Positions 1 to 8,510 of a stretch of DNA of 64,000 nt are shown here, one piece after another. Under the pieces are notes generated by a model, which was given only the letters and a program-made list of their open reading frames with translations, made no database searches and was not told the origin of the DNA. Within the stretch, counting starts at the first letter, position 1, and each line of letters opens with the position of its first letter. A program made the position numbers and the translations under genes. The DNA comes from Algoriphagus lutimaris (GTDB lineage Bacteria > Bacteroidota > Bacteroidia > Cytophagales > Cyclobacteriaceae), in contig NZ_JAFIDJ010000002.1 in the NCBI RefSeq assembly GCF_017051705.1, positions 1 to 64,000 on the forward strand. The letters run 5' to 3'.

Positions 1-60
1 AACCACATAAACCTTCCCTCGTCTTTCTCAGGTTATATTATTTTTTCGCCTTACATCACT

Positions 61-69
61 TCAAAGAAC
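61..69 (-). promoter_or_regulatory. boxA-like rRNA leader motif
   Basis: Read on the minus strand this is GTTCTTTGA, which resembles the boxA antitermination motif found between the promoters and the 16S rRNA gene in rRNA leaders. It lies downstream of three tandem minus-strand promoter-like boxes, and there is no protein gene from 1 to 542. I infer that an rRNA operon begins just beyond the left edge. Nothing else is recognisable in 1-60. Confidence 0.5.
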
Positions 70-157
70 TTGATGCCACTCATCTGTGGCCTCTGTCGAT
101 CTCTCAAAACTCACGTTTCAAGAACCATTTTTTTTTCCTTCCTTGCTGAAGGGAGTG

Positions 158-187
158 CAAAGGTAAGAAGCTTTTTTTAATCCGCAA
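158..187 (-). promoter_or_regulatory. Promoter, leftmost of three tandem promoters (probable rRNA operon)
   Basis: On the minus strand a TTG box (187-185) is followed after 19 nt by TACCTTTG (165-158), an exact match to the Bacteroidota -33/-7 consensus TTG-N17-20-TAnnTTTG. It is followed by GCACTCCC, which is repeated with small changes after the other two boxes. The arrangement fits stacked strong promoters firing leftwards. Confidence 0.65.
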
Positions 188-271
188 CACTCTTTGCTTT
201 TTTTTATTTTTTAAAAGTCTCAAAAACCTCGATCTCTTCCACTTTTAACCCCTTCTCTGTCCAAGGGTGCG

Positions 272-279
272 CAAAGGTA
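272..279 (-). promoter_or_regulatory. Promoter -7 box, middle of three tandem promoters
   Basis: TACCTTTG on the minus strand, followed by GCGCACCC. It lies about 114 bases upstream of the leftmost box in minus-strand reading. No TTG sits at the expected -33 distance, so it is supported mainly by the exact -7 match and the shared downstream sequence. Confidence 0.5.
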
Positions 280-387
280 AGTGTTCTTTTTTGACTTCCT
301 ATCCCTTTTGCAAAATTTTATTTCCTTTCAATTCCTAAGCCTCTCAGCCTCCCCGTTTCCCTCCGCCGTTCGCGTCGTTTGGGAGTG

Positions 388-417
388 CAAATATCCTACT
401 TTTATCCGTAACAACAA
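388..417 (-). promoter_or_regulatory. Promoter, rightmost of three tandem promoters
   Basis: On the minus strand TTG (417-415), a 19-nt spacer and GATATTTG (395-388), one mismatch from TAnnTTTG, followed by GCACTCCC, the same downstream string as at the leftmost box. It is the first promoter of the leftward tandem set. Confidence 0.5.
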
Positions 418-481
418 TATCATTCCTCAAAAAATATCTCCCCCTAACATAAACCCCTGAAAAAGAAGAATAAAAATTTTA

Positions 482-520
482 GGAAATAAAAATGCCCTGA
501 TAAGCTTTTTATCAGGGCAT
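482..520 (-). terminator. Intrinsic terminator of the DUF1080 gene pair
   Basis: A 12-bp perfect stem (492-503 with 509-520, starting ATGCCCTGATAA) has a 5-nt loop. In minus-strand reading it is followed by TTTTTATTT. It lies about 20 bases beyond the stop of the DUF1080 gene ending at 543. Confidence 0.85.
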
Positions 521-542
521 AAATTTCTAGTTAAATCGAGAA

Positions 543-1139
543 TTATAGCTTTTTCAAAACAATGTTTCGCCAATACACCTTAATTCCTCCTCCATCATGG
601 ATCTGAAGACAGATTCCGCCTTTTCCTTCTCCGATTTTAGCATCTGAGAAGTTTACCATCTCATGACCGTTCAAATAGGAAGTGACATTATCGCCTTTTA
701 CCACGATTCTCATCTTGTTCCATTCTCCGAACTTCAAATATTTATCTTTTTCAGGATCCGGCTTAACCAACCAACCCCTTCCATAGGACTCGTAAATACC
801 TCCGGTATCATGCCCTGGAGGAGCTACCTCCACTTGCCAACCAGAAACTTTGGTGCCATCAACTGTAGATCTGATAAAAACACCACTATTTCCGTTTGCC
901 TCTTGCTTGAACTCCAAGGTGACTTCAAAATCATCGTAATGCTCATCTGTCCCTAAATATCCATAACCTTTGTCCGGGCCACTTTCAGAAATTAATAGCC
1001 CATCCTCTACATACCACTTCTCAGTCCCATAGATTGTCCAGCCAGAAAGATCTTTTCCATTGAACAACTTTACTTTCTTCTGGGCAAAAGCCAAGTTTAC
1101 AGATCCCAACAATAAAGCGGCAATCAATAATTTTTTCAT
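543..1139 (-). CDS. DUF1080 (3-keto-disaccharide hydrolase family) secreted protein
   Basis: 198 aa with a cleavable signal peptide (residues 1-19, ending in AFAQ), then one DUF1080 beta-sandwich domain. Family hallmarks seen are LFNGKDLSGW near the start, the NSGVFIRS strand, a GWQVEV strand and the closing LQIHDGGGIKVYWRNI. The family includes enzymes that hydrolyse 3-keto-glycosides and glycan-binding relatives; periplasmic or surface location is expected. Its ATG overlaps the stop of the upstream DUF1080 lipoprotein gene by 4 bases (ATGA), so the two are translationally coupled. The substrate cannot be read from sequence. Confidence 0.88.
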   Translation of the reverse strand: MKKLLIAALLLGSVNLAFAQKKVKLFNGKDLSGWTIYGTEKWYVEDGLLISESGPDKGYGYLGTDEHYDDFEVTLEFKQEANGNSGVFIRSTVDGTKVSGWQVEVAPPGHDTGGIYESYGRGWLVKPDPEKDKYLKFGEWNKMRIVVKGDNVTSYLNGHEMVNFSDAKIGEGKGGICLQIHDGGGIKVYWRNIVLKKL

Positions 1140-1897
1140 AGTTTTCTAATTTTTAAATTTTTGAACCAAGTAACGGCTCCGTGATCTTGAAGTGATATTA
1201 AACCTGTTTTTGAAATTGCATAATCTGGGAAGTCATTCCATTTTCCAGAATTACGAGCAGCAGTCCACTCTTCAGAATAAGGAATAAACTCTACCGTCTT
1301 CTTTCCATTTAACCAATAACTCGCGCCTTCTTCGGAAAAAATAATTCTAGAAGTATTCCATTCACCCGCTGGCTTAACAGCACCCTCATAATCCGGTTCT
1401 GTCATCGCATAATCAGCACCAATAGATTGCCATTTTTCTAAAGGATCAGGAAACCCTAATTGATCAATTACTTGGTACTCTGGTCCAGTTTCATAAGGAG
1501 CATGGTATTTTGGATCTTCCACTACATGATACAAAACGCCGCTATTCCCACCTGGAGAAATCTTCCATTCCCATACCATTTCAAACTCCTCAAATTCCAT
1601 TGGACCAAACACAATATCTCCTCCAATGTCTCCTCCTTTTCCTAATGCTTTTAAGGCACCATCTTCTACGGTCCAGCCATCTGGAAATGTATCGCCATTA
1701 AAGGCTCTCCAACCAGAAGGGTCTACCCCATCAAATAATAGCATCCATCCCTCTGATCTTTCTTCCTCCGTCAACGTGTTGTCCGGAATAACTACTTCTT
1801 CCACTACTTCTGTCTCTGTAGCTTCTTCAGCTGGCTTTGGCCCACAGGACCAAGCTAAGGCTATCAATGCCACCCAAGCTAATTTTGTGTTTTTCAT
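1136..1897 (-). CDS. DUF1080 (3-keto-disaccharide hydrolase family) lipoprotein
   Basis: 253 aa. A lipoprotein signal peptide ends in a lipobox with Cys at residue 18 (LAWSC), followed by a low-complexity Glu/Thr/Val linker to about residue 40 and then a DUF1080 domain with WMLLFDGVDPSGWRAF, GGNSGVLYH and LISLQDHGAVTWFKNLKI. The acidic stretch after the Cys resembles Bacteroidota surface-export signals, so outer-surface anchoring is likely but inferred. It is the first gene of a two-gene unit and overlaps the next DUF1080 gene by 4 bases. Probable role in 3-keto-glycoside hydrolysis, consistent with Gfo/Idh/MocA oxidoreductases 7 kb away. Confidence 0.88.
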   Translation of the reverse strand: MKNTKLAWVALIALAWSCGPKPAEEATETEVVEEVVIPDNTLTEEERSEGWMLLFDGVDPSGWRAFNGDTFPDGWTVEDGALKALGKGGDIGGDIVFGPMEFEEFEMVWEWKISPGGNSGVLYHVVEDPKYHAPYETGPEYQVIDQLGFPDPLEKWQSIGADYAMTEPDYEGAVKPAGEWNTSRIIFSEEGASYWLNGKKTVEFIPYSEEWTAARNSGKWNDFPDYAISKTGLISLQDHGAVTWFKNLKIRKL

Positions 1898-2020
1898 ATG
1901 ATTTATTCTCTGTTTATTTTTCTCCTTAAAATTAAACCCAAAAGTTAATTGAAATTTTTAATAAAGTTATTTAAGAAACTCGATTTTTTCAAGTCTAGGA
2001 ATAATCCCAATACATACCGG

Positions 2021-2785
2021 TCAACTGAATGAATTTGACAAATATTGTTTGGTTCCCAACATCCTGCTCCCATACCAAGAGAAGTACTCGCCATCAACCA
2101 GACAAATCTTGGTTTCGGACAAATGACTCTCGAAATACTCAATATGTTTCTCTTTAAAAGGAAAGGGTTCAGAACTTAGTAGCAGGTAATCCGGATGAAT
2201 TTCCACCAATTCGTCTAAAGAGACTTTCGGATACCTATTTTCAGAAATCCTGTTTTCAAACCCACCGAAGGTAAGTATTTGATCAATAAATGTATTTTTA
2301 CCAACGACCATTAAGGGATCCTTCCATATTAAATAGACACAAGTCCCTTTCCTTTCTAAAGGTGTTTGAAAGTCAGTTTCTAATTGTACTGCAATTTTTT
2401 CTGCTTGCTCTCCTACCTCCAGCATTTCTCCAATACTACGGATCATTGCGATCCCGTCTGTTACTGTGTTCACATCGCTCATCCATACAGGGTATTCCTT
2501 CATTAAATTCTCAATAGCCTTTTGGTCATTCTCCTCCTTGTTACCAATAATCAAGTCTGGTTGAAGAGAATGAATCATATCCATCCTATAATTCTTAGTT
2601 CCCCCAACAATGGCTTTTCTTTTTATTAAGCCTTCTGGATGGACGCAGAATTTTGTAATTCCAATTACCCTATCCTCCAATCCCAAATCAATCAACAATT
2701 CCGTTTGAGATGGGACAAGGGAAATAATTCTTTTTGGAGGATTCGAGAGACGAACCTTTCTCTTAAGTTGATCAGTATAAAGCAT
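2021..2785 (-). CDS. BtuF-like periplasmic-binding-fold protein without signal peptide
   Basis: 254 aa from the chosen ATG. An in-frame ATG at 2821 would add 12 residues of unfamiliar sequence. The protein has the helical-backbone metal/cobalamin receptor fold, with family motifs PPKRIISLVPSQTELLIDLGL near the N-terminus, then PDLIIGNKEEN and a C-terminal HPDYLLLSSEPFPF. No signal peptide or lipobox is present with either start, so it should be cytosolic, unlike transport-type BtuF. It follows the M42 peptidase in the same direction and is probably cotranscribed with it and the carboxyltransferase. No BtuCD genes or cobalamin riboswitch were seen nearby. Function uncertain. Confidence 0.75.
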   Translation of the reverse strand: MLYTDQLKRKVRLSNPPKRIISLVPSQTELLIDLGLEDRVIGITKFCVHPEGLIKRKAIVGGTKNYRMDMIHSLQPDLIIGNKEENDQKAIENLMKEYPVWMSDVNTVTDGIAMIRSIGEMLEVGEQAEKIAVQLETDFQTPLERKGTCVYLIWKDPLMVVGKNTFIDQILTFGGFENRISENRYPKVSLDELVEIHPDYLLLSSEPFPFKEKHIEYFESHLSETKICLVDGEYFSWYGSRMLGTKQYLSNSFS

Positions 2786-2847
2786 CTGGCCAAAAGTGTC
2801 ATTGGGGTAACTCTTTTCCACTCGCTACCCCAAATGACCTATGTGAA

Positions 2848-3912
2848 TTATTTAATATACTTGAAGTCAAAACTTGGATCAAAGTCCATAATGAATTCAA
2901 ACATCAGATCAATTACTTGTCCAATATCGGACTTGCTCGCGGTTTCTACGGTAGTATGCATGTACTTTAAAGGAAGGGAAATTAATGCAGAAGGCACCCC
3001 TTCGTTGGAATAAGCAAAAGCATCTGTATCTGTACCTGTCACTCTGGAAGCCGCTGACCTTTGAAACGGTATATCTTTCTTTTTAGCTGTTTCAATAATC
3101 AAATCCAAGAGTTTCTTATGAACAGAAGCGCCATATGTTAATACGGGACCCTTCCCAGCAGTTTGATCTCCACTAGTTACCTTATTATATAAAGGAGCAG
3201 TCGTATCATGACATACATCAGTGATTATAGCCACATTGGGTTTAATATTGGCAGCTATCATTTGAGCTCCTCTTAAACCAATCTCTTCTTGAACGGCATT
3301 TACCACATAAAGTCCAAAAGGAAGCTTCTTTCCAGATTCTTTAATCTTTTTTGCTACCTGGGCAATCATATAGCCCCCAATTCTGTTATCCAAGGCTCTT
3401 CCAGAATAGAATTTACCATTCAACTCAGTTAATTCATCTTTGAAGGTAATGACACAGCCTACATGAATACCCAATTCCTCAACCTCTTCTTTTGATCTAG
3501 CACCTACATCAATAAAGATATTGTCCAATGTAGGAGCATCTTCTTTGCCTTCTTTCCTAACATGAATTGCAGGCCAACCAAAAACTCCTGGAATTACTCC
3601 TTTATCTGTATGAATATTTACCCGCATAGATGGAGCTATCATATGATCAGATCCTCCATTTCTCCTTACATAAATGTAACCATCGTCTTTAATGTAGTTG
3701 ACAAACCAACTTATCTCATCCGCATGGGCTTCTATAACTAATTTATATGTTGCTTCTGGATTGATCACCCCAACAGCTGTACCATAATTATCTGTGAAAT
3801 AATCATCAACAAATGGTTTGACGTAATCAATCCATATCTGCTGACCGGATGCTTCAAATCCTGTTGGTGAAGCATTATTTAAATACCTATATAAAAAGGT
3901 GTTGGACTCCAT
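2848..3912 (-). CDS. M42 family metallopeptidase (glutamyl aminopeptidase/endoglucanase M type)
   Basis: 354 aa, the usual M42 length. The dinuclear metal-site motifs are all present: EAHADEI (His63, Asp65), ALDNRIGGYM with the bridging Asp, QEEIGLRGA with the catalytic Glu pair, DVCHDT, and YMHTTVET near the C-terminus. The family forms large cytosolic tetrahedral aminopeptidase particles that trim peptides left by other proteases. It lies 37 bases downstream of the carboxyltransferase gene and is followed by the BtuF-like gene, all on one strand. A shorter M42-like paralog lies at 59915-60823. Confidence 0.9.
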   Translation of the reverse strand: MESNTFLYRYLNNASPTGFEASGQQIWIDYVKPFVDDYFTDNYGTAVGVINPEATYKLVIEAHADEISWFVNYIKDDGYIYVRRNGGSDHMIAPSMRVNIHTDKGVIPGVFGWPAIHVRKEGKEDAPTLDNIFIDVGARSKEEVEELGIHVGCVITFKDELTELNGKFYSGRALDNRIGGYMIAQVAKKIKESGKKLPFGLYVVNAVQEEIGLRGAQMIAANIKPNVAIITDVCHDTTAPLYNKVTSGDQTAGKGPVLTYGASVHKKLLDLIIETAKKKDIPFQRSAASRVTGTDTDAFAYSNEGVPSALISLPLKYMHTTVETASKSDIGQVIDLMFEFIMDFDPSFDFKYIK

Positions 3913-3949
3913 AATCTTTATTCTATTGTATAATTGGGATTAAACTTAA

Positions 3950-5533
3950 TTATAGCGGAATATTTCCGTGTTTCTTTCTAGGTAATTTATCTACCTTATT
4001 TTCGAGCATTTTATATGCCTTGATCAATTTTGAACGTGTTTCGGAAGGAATGATCACCTCATCTATAAATCCTCTGTGAGCAGCGCGATAAGGGTTCGCA
4101 AACTTTTCTGTATAGTCCTCCACTTTCTCCTGTAACTTCTTTTCAGGGTCATTTGCCTCTGCTATCTCCTTCTTGAAAATAATTTCTGAAGCTCCCTTTG
4201 CCCCCATTACCGCAATTTCTGCGGTAGGCCAAGCAAAATTAAGATCCGCTCCTATGTGTTTTGAATTCATGACATCGTAAGCACCTCCATAAGCTTTACG
4301 GGTAATCACCGTTATCCTAGGCACGGTAGCTTCCGAAAACGCATAGAGTAATTTTGCTCCATTGCTGATGATGCCATTCCACTCCTGATCTGTTCCTGGC
4401 AAAAATCCTGGCACATCTACCAATACCAGCAATGGTACATTAAAACTATCACAAGTCCGAACAAATCTAGCCGCTTTAGTAGATGCATGGTTATCTAATA
4501 CTCCTGCCATGGATTGAGGCTGGTTTCCTACAACCCCAATACTTCTACCTGCAATACGTGCAAAGCCTACGACAATGTTGTCTGCATAATTCTCATGAAC
4601 CTCTAAAAAAGAATCTTCATCGACAATTCCTTTTACTGCATCTCGTATATCATATGGATGGTTTGGGTTCTCGGGAACCAGAGAATTAAGCTCTTCCCTA
4701 CTTTCGTCTTCCAAAAATTCGTATGGATAAACCGGGGCTACCTCTTCACAGTTTTGAGGCAGGTAACTCAAAATGCTTTTGATATGCTTAATACATTCCA
4801 ATTCATTAGGACAAGCAAAATGAGTCACCCCACTCTTGGTGCTATGGGCAGAGGCTCCTCCTAACTCCTCTGCCGTTACAGTTTCTTGGGTCACAGTTTT
4901 GACGACATTCGGACCTGTTACAAACATGTAAGAGGTATTCTCCACCATAAAAATAAAATCTGTGATGGCTGGAGAGTAAACAGCTCCTCCGGCACATGGT
5001 CCCATGATGGCAGAAATTTGAGGAATTACTCCTGAAGCTAATGTATTTCTGTAAAAAATATCAGCATACCCTCCCAAGGAATTGACCCCTTCCTGAATAC
5101 GGGCACCTCCAGAGTCATTCAATCCAATTACAGGGGCGCCATTTTTCATGGCCATATCCATGATTTTACAAATTTTCTCGGCATGAGTTTCTGACAGGGA
5201 ACCCCCAAACACCGTAAAATCTTGGGAAAACACATACACTAATCTCCCATTGATTTCTCCATAGCCAGTGACTACTCCGTCGCCTAAATAATGCTCTTTA
5301 TCCAAACCAAAATCCTTGGCCCGGTGCATAACAAATCGATCTAATTCCTGAAAAGTCCCTTCATCCAACAATAATTCTAATCGTTCTCTAGCAGTTAACT
5401 TCCCTTTTTTATGTTGGGCTTCAATCCTCTTTTCCCCTCCTCCTTTTAAAGCATCTGCATTTTTCTGTTTTAACAACTCTATCTTCCCATCTATGCCGGG
5501 AAGAATATATTTGGGCGTATTGTTTTCGTTCAT
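3950..5533 (-). CDS. Acyl-CoA (propionyl-CoA type) carboxylase beta subunit, carboxyltransferase
   Basis: 527 aa, full length for the PccB/MmdA carboxyltransferase family. N-terminal and C-terminal crotonase-fold domains are both present, with [19 protein letters not shown] and [12 protein letters not shown] in the first half and [27 protein letters not shown] and [10 protein letters not shown] in the second. It transfers CO2 from biotin to propionyl-CoA or a related acyl-CoA to give methylmalonyl-CoA, and needs a biotin carboxylase/BCCP partner that is not encoded here. It heads a probable three-gene cluster with the M42 peptidase and the BtuF-like protein. Distinguishing PccB from MmdA is not possible from one subunit. 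Confidence 0.9.
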   Translation of the reverse strand: MNENNTPKYILPGIDGKIELLKQKNADALKGGGEKRIEAQHKKGKLTARERLELLLDEGTFQELDRFVMHRAKDFGLDKEHYLGDGVVTGYGEINGRLVYVFSQDFTVFGGSLSETHAEKICKIMDMAMKNGAPVIGLNDSGGARIQEGVNSLGGYADIFYRNTLASGVIPQISAIMGPCAGGAVYSPAITDFIFMVENTSYMFVTGPNVVKTVTQETVTAEELGGASAHSTKSGVTHFACPNELECIKHIKSILSYLPQNCEEVAPVYPYEFLEDESREELNSLVPENPNHPYDIRDAVKGIVDEDSFLEVHENYADNIVVGFARIAGRSIGVVGNQPQSMAGVLDNHASTKAARFVRTCDSFNVPLLVLVDVPGFLPGTDQEWNGIISNGAKLLYAFSEATVPRITVITRKAYGGAYDVMNSKHIGADLNFAWPTAEIAVMGAKGASEIIFKKEIAEANDPEKKLQEKVEDYTEKFANPYRAAHRGFIDEVIIPSETRSKLIKAYKMLENKVDKLPRKKHGNIPL

Positions 5534-5554
5534 ACGATTTACATTAGACTAGTT

Positions 5555-5562
5555 CAAATATA
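5555..5562 (-). promoter_or_regulatory. Promoter -7 box for the carboxyltransferase cluster
   Basis: TATATTTG on the minus strand matches TAnnTTTG exactly and lies 22 bases upstream of the ATG at 5533. No TTG stands at the expected -33 distance, so support is partial. The rest of the 258-base divergent gap (5534-5791) shows nothing else I can support. Confidence 0.4.
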
Positions 5563-5791
5563 GCAGGCTTTCGCAGGGATGGAAAAAACTCTTTAGAATG
5601 AGTCCATCAATTACAAATTATAATTACCTACTCAAGAGGAAATTTTAAGTTCTTTACTTGAAAGCTGACCTTCAATTTAACCTATTTCATATAAAATTGG
5701 CCTTTTTAAAAAAATCTTGGAATAAAATTAAAGTGGAAAGCACTCATTTCAAATAACTTTCTATATTCGCCCATCCAAAAATTGGCAACCT

Positions 5792-6739
5792 ATGAATACC
5801 CAAAAGGCGGCGGTAATAGATATGGGGACCAATACATTTCATTTGTTATTGGTTGAGTTGAATGAATCCGGATTCAAAACTATTTACAAGGAAAAAATCC
5901 CTGTAAAGCTGGGAAAGGGTGGAATCAACCAAAATAATTTAGCAGACGACGCTCAAAAAAGAGCTTTTCATACCTTAAAACATTTTAAAAACCTGATAGA
6001 TGGTGAAAACATCAATCAGGTTTTTGCTTTTGCAACCAGTGCAGTCCGCAATGCAGAAAATGGCCTTGCCTTTGTTCAGCAGGTGAAAGAAGAAATCGGA
6101 ATAAGCATACAAGTGCTTTCGGGAGAGGAAGAAGCACAAATGATCTATGAAGGCATTTGCCTTTCTGGCTCACTTAATGGACAAGTAGAGCTTATGATGG
6201 ATATTGGTGGTGGATCCGTTGAATTTATTATCGGCACTTCCCAAGAAGTCTTTTGGAAAAAGAGTTTTGAAATAGGAGGCCAGCGACTTCTAGAGCTTTT
6301 TCATTACCATGACCCCATTCTTCCTGAAGAAGTGGCCAAGCTAGAGTCTTATCTGGAAACTAAACTTGGATCTTTGATTGAAGCAATTAAGACTTATAAA
6401 CCAACTGGATTGGTAGGGGCTTCTGGAACTTTTGACACCCTCACGGATATTTATTACGAATCCATGCTTCAGTGTAAACTGACTGGACAACATGTATTTG
6501 AACTTCCTATCAATGAATTTGAAAAAATTCACGATATGCTATTGACTAAAAACAAAGAAGAAAGACTTCAAATCCCTGGAATGATCCCCATGCGGGTGGA
6601 TATGATCGTAGTTGCTTCCAGTTTAATTGAATTTATACTGAGGTATATACCTGTTCGGTCCATCACCTGCTCTCATTACGCCCTCAAAGAGGGAGCTATT
6701 TCTAGGGTTTTAAAGCAAATCTCAGCAATCAAAGCCTAG
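5792..6739 (+). CDS. Ppx/GppA phosphatase family protein (exopolyphosphatase-like)
   Basis: 315 aa, the short form with only the two ASKHA-fold phosphatase domains and no C-terminal HD extension. The phosphate-1 loop AVIDMGTNTFHLLL is near residue 8 and the phosphate-2 loop MMDIGGGSVEFII near residue 135; SGEEEAQMIYEG and GASGTFDTL are further family blocks. Members remove phosphate from polyphosphate or convert pppGpp to ppGpp in the cytosol; the two roles cannot be told apart here. It is divergent from the carboxylase cluster, and a 12-bp palindrome (6744-6755) follows its stop. Confidence 0.88.
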   Translation: MNTQKAAVIDMGTNTFHLLLVELNESGFKTIYKEKIPVKLGKGGINQNNLADDAQKRAFHTLKHFKNLIDGENINQVFAFATSAVRNAENGLAFVQQVKEEIGISIQVLSGEEEAQMIYEGICLSGSLNGQVELMMDIGGGSVEFIIGTSQEVFWKKSFEIGGQRLLELFHYHDPILPEEVAKLESYLETKLGSLIEAIKTYKPTGLVGASGTFDTLTDIYYESMLQCKLTGQHVFELPINEFEKIHDMLLTKNKEERLQIPGMIPMRVDMIVVASSLIEFILRYIPVRSITCSHYALKEGAISRVLKQISAIKA

Positions 6740-6813
6740 TATTAAACCTAGGTTTATTTGATTCCTATTAGAAATCTGCCCGTTTGAAGCCGATTCACCA
6801 AATTCAAAAACTC

Positions 6814-7884
6814 ATGACCTATTCTTACGAACAACTACGAGATTTCACTTTTGGAATATTAACTAAAATTGGCTGCCCAGAAGATCAGGCAAAAACGGCC
6901 ACAGAAGTTCTTCTCTCTGCTGACCTGAGAGGCGTAGATAGTCATGGAGTAGCTAGACTTTCGGGGTATGTTAGACTTTGGGAAAAAGGCAGGATCAATG
7001 CGACTCCTAACCTAAAAATAGTCCATGAAACACCTTCTACTGCAGTAGTGGACGGGGATGGAGGTTTAGGTCTGGTCGTGGCTCCATTTGCCATGCAAGT
7101 GGCAATCGAGAAAGCTAAAATCGCAGGGACCGGATGGGTATCGGTAAAAAATTCCAACCATTATGGAATTGCAGGCTATCATGCAATGATGGCTTTGCAA
7201 CATGATATGATTGGTATTTCCTTGACTAATGCTAGTCCTTTGGTTTCTCCGACTTTTTCGAAGGAAAGATTATTAGGCACCAATCCTATCTCTGTAGCTA
7301 TTCCAGCCAAAGACCAACCAGCATTCGTTGCAGACATGGCAACTACTACAGCAGCTAATGGAAAATTGGAGATTTTACAACGTAAAGGCTTAGATACTCC
7401 TACAGGTTGGGTACAAGACAAAGAAGGAAATCCTACCACTTCCGCAAATGGAGTTAAAGATGGTGGAGCCTTATTACCATTGGGAGGAGATCGCGAGCAT
7501 GGGTCGCATAAAGGATATGCCCTAGGATCGATTGTAGATATTTTTTCAGCAGTTCTTTCAGGTGCCAATTACGGCCCTTGGGTTCCACCTTTCGTAGCAT
7601 TTTTGGAGCCTGACCCAAATCCAGTGGGAAAAGGAATCGGTCATTTCTTTGGAGCCATGCGTGTGGATGCGTTCCGCCCTGCAGATGAATTTAAATCCCA
7701 TATGGATAATTGGATCACTCGATTTAGAGCAGCGAAACCAACACCCGGAAATGAGAAGGTCTTAATCCCGGGAGATCCAGAGCGGGAATTGGAGGGGATC
7801 CGAATGAAAGATGGCATTCCATTACTTGATCCAGTGGTGAAAGATTTGACGGAATTGGGAGACCGCTTTGGGGTAAAATTTTAA
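6814..7884 (+). CDS. Ldh family oxidoreductase (malate/L-lactate/ureidoglycolate dehydrogenase type)
   Basis: 356 aa from the ATG chosen at 6814. A TTG at 6784 would add 10 residues, but MTYSYEQLRDF is the usual family N-terminus. Motifs of the type-2 malate/lactate dehydrogenase fold are present: DLRGVDSHGVARL, the catalytic-region NSNHYGIAGYHA, GTNPISVAIPA and DMATTT, and HKGYALGSIVDIFS. These enzymes are NAD(P)H-dependent and reduce 2-keto acids in the cytosol. The substrate is not determinable. It follows the Ppx gene in the same direction after a gap of about 75 bases. Confidence 0.88.
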   Translation: MTYSYEQLRDFTFGILTKIGCPEDQAKTATEVLLSADLRGVDSHGVARLSGYVRLWEKGRINATPNLKIVHETPSTAVVDGDGGLGLVVAPFAMQVAIEKAKIAGTGWVSVKNSNHYGIAGYHAMMALQHDMIGISLTNASPLVSPTFSKERLLGTNPISVAIPAKDQPAFVADMATTTAANGKLEILQRKGLDTPTGWVQDKEGNPTTSANGVKDGGALLPLGGDREHGSHKGYALGSIVDIFSAVLSGANYGPWVPPFVAFLEPDPNPVGKGIGHFFGAMRVDAFRPADEFKSHMDNWITRFRAAKPTPGNEKVLIPGDPERELEGIRMKDGIPLLDPVVKDLTELGDRFGVKF

Positions 7885-7933
7885 TTATGTAGTTTCAGAA
7901 CATTATTTAATTTATCAAATAAAATTTTTTCTC

Positions 7934-8392
7934 ATGGAATTAATCAAGTTAGATAGTGCTATTCTAAAGCTGCATCCAAAAGCTGGAAAATCCTTTAATT
8001 CACATAGCGCTCTACTGGATTCCATTTCAGAAAAAGAAGTTCCGGATCTGATAATTTCTGAAATCAACAGGTATACTAATGACCTAAATGAATTGAAAGG
8101 GTCGGATTCAAACATGGACAGACGGATAAAAAAAGTTATCCGTTTGGTATTAAAACTTTTAGAAAAGGAGTGTCAGCTAGTTGCTAAAAATCACTATAGA
8201 AATTTATGGTTGGCACTGGGCATTTCTGCCTTTGGGATTCCCATGGGGGTAGCATTTGGAGCAAGTTTAGGGAATATGGCATATCTAGGAATTGGATTGC
8301 CTATCGGAATGGCAATTGGGATTGCGGTTGGAATGTCAAAAGACAAAGAAGCTTTATCTCAAGGAAAACAATTGTACTGGGGAGGAGAGTAA
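7934..8392 (+). CDS. Hypothetical protein with C-terminal glycine-rich membrane hairpin
   Basis: 152 aa with no family I recognise. Residues 1-90 are polar and mostly helical-looking with many Lys, Asp and Glu. Residues about 93-133 form two hydrophobic segments very rich in Gly and Ala (GIPMGVAFGAS, GIGLPIGMAIGIAVGM), which resemble a glycine-zipper transmembrane hairpin, followed by a short charged tail. A soluble N-terminal domain anchored by a C-terminal hairpin is the likely topology. It sits between the Ldh-family gene and the Gfo/Idh pair on the same strand. Function unknown. Confidence 0.65.
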   Translation: MELIKLDSAILKLHPKAGKSFNSHSALLDSISEKEVPDLIISEINRYTNDLNELKGSDSNMDRRIKKVIRLVLKLLEKECQLVAKNHYRNLWLALGISAFGIPMGVAFGASLGNMAYLGIGLPIGMAIGIAVGMSKDKEALSQGKQLYWGGE

Positions 8393-8510
8393 TTTCGAAA
8401 TCAGTACTTTTTATCATTCCTATTTTTGGGGGAACCTCCCTTCCTTTTCCCCTTGCTAGAATCAGGGCTTTTTGTAATTTAAAGCAACAAATTACTCAAA
8501 CCCAGAATTC

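Noticed and set aside
663-956. Plus-strand 97-aa frame opposite the first DUF1080 gene
   Set aside because: Antisense shadow of a well-supported gene; composition not protein-like. The same applies to the other antisense frames of 60-190 residues across the window.
1945-2142. Minus-strand 65-aa frame beside the BtuF-like gene
   Set aside because: It mostly shadows the 3' end of the BtuF-like gene in another frame and has no family features.
6744-6755. Palindrome AAACCTAGGTTT after Ppx as an operator or terminator
   Set aside because: A 12-bp palindrome has no room for a hairpin loop and no T tract follows; chance cannot be excluded.
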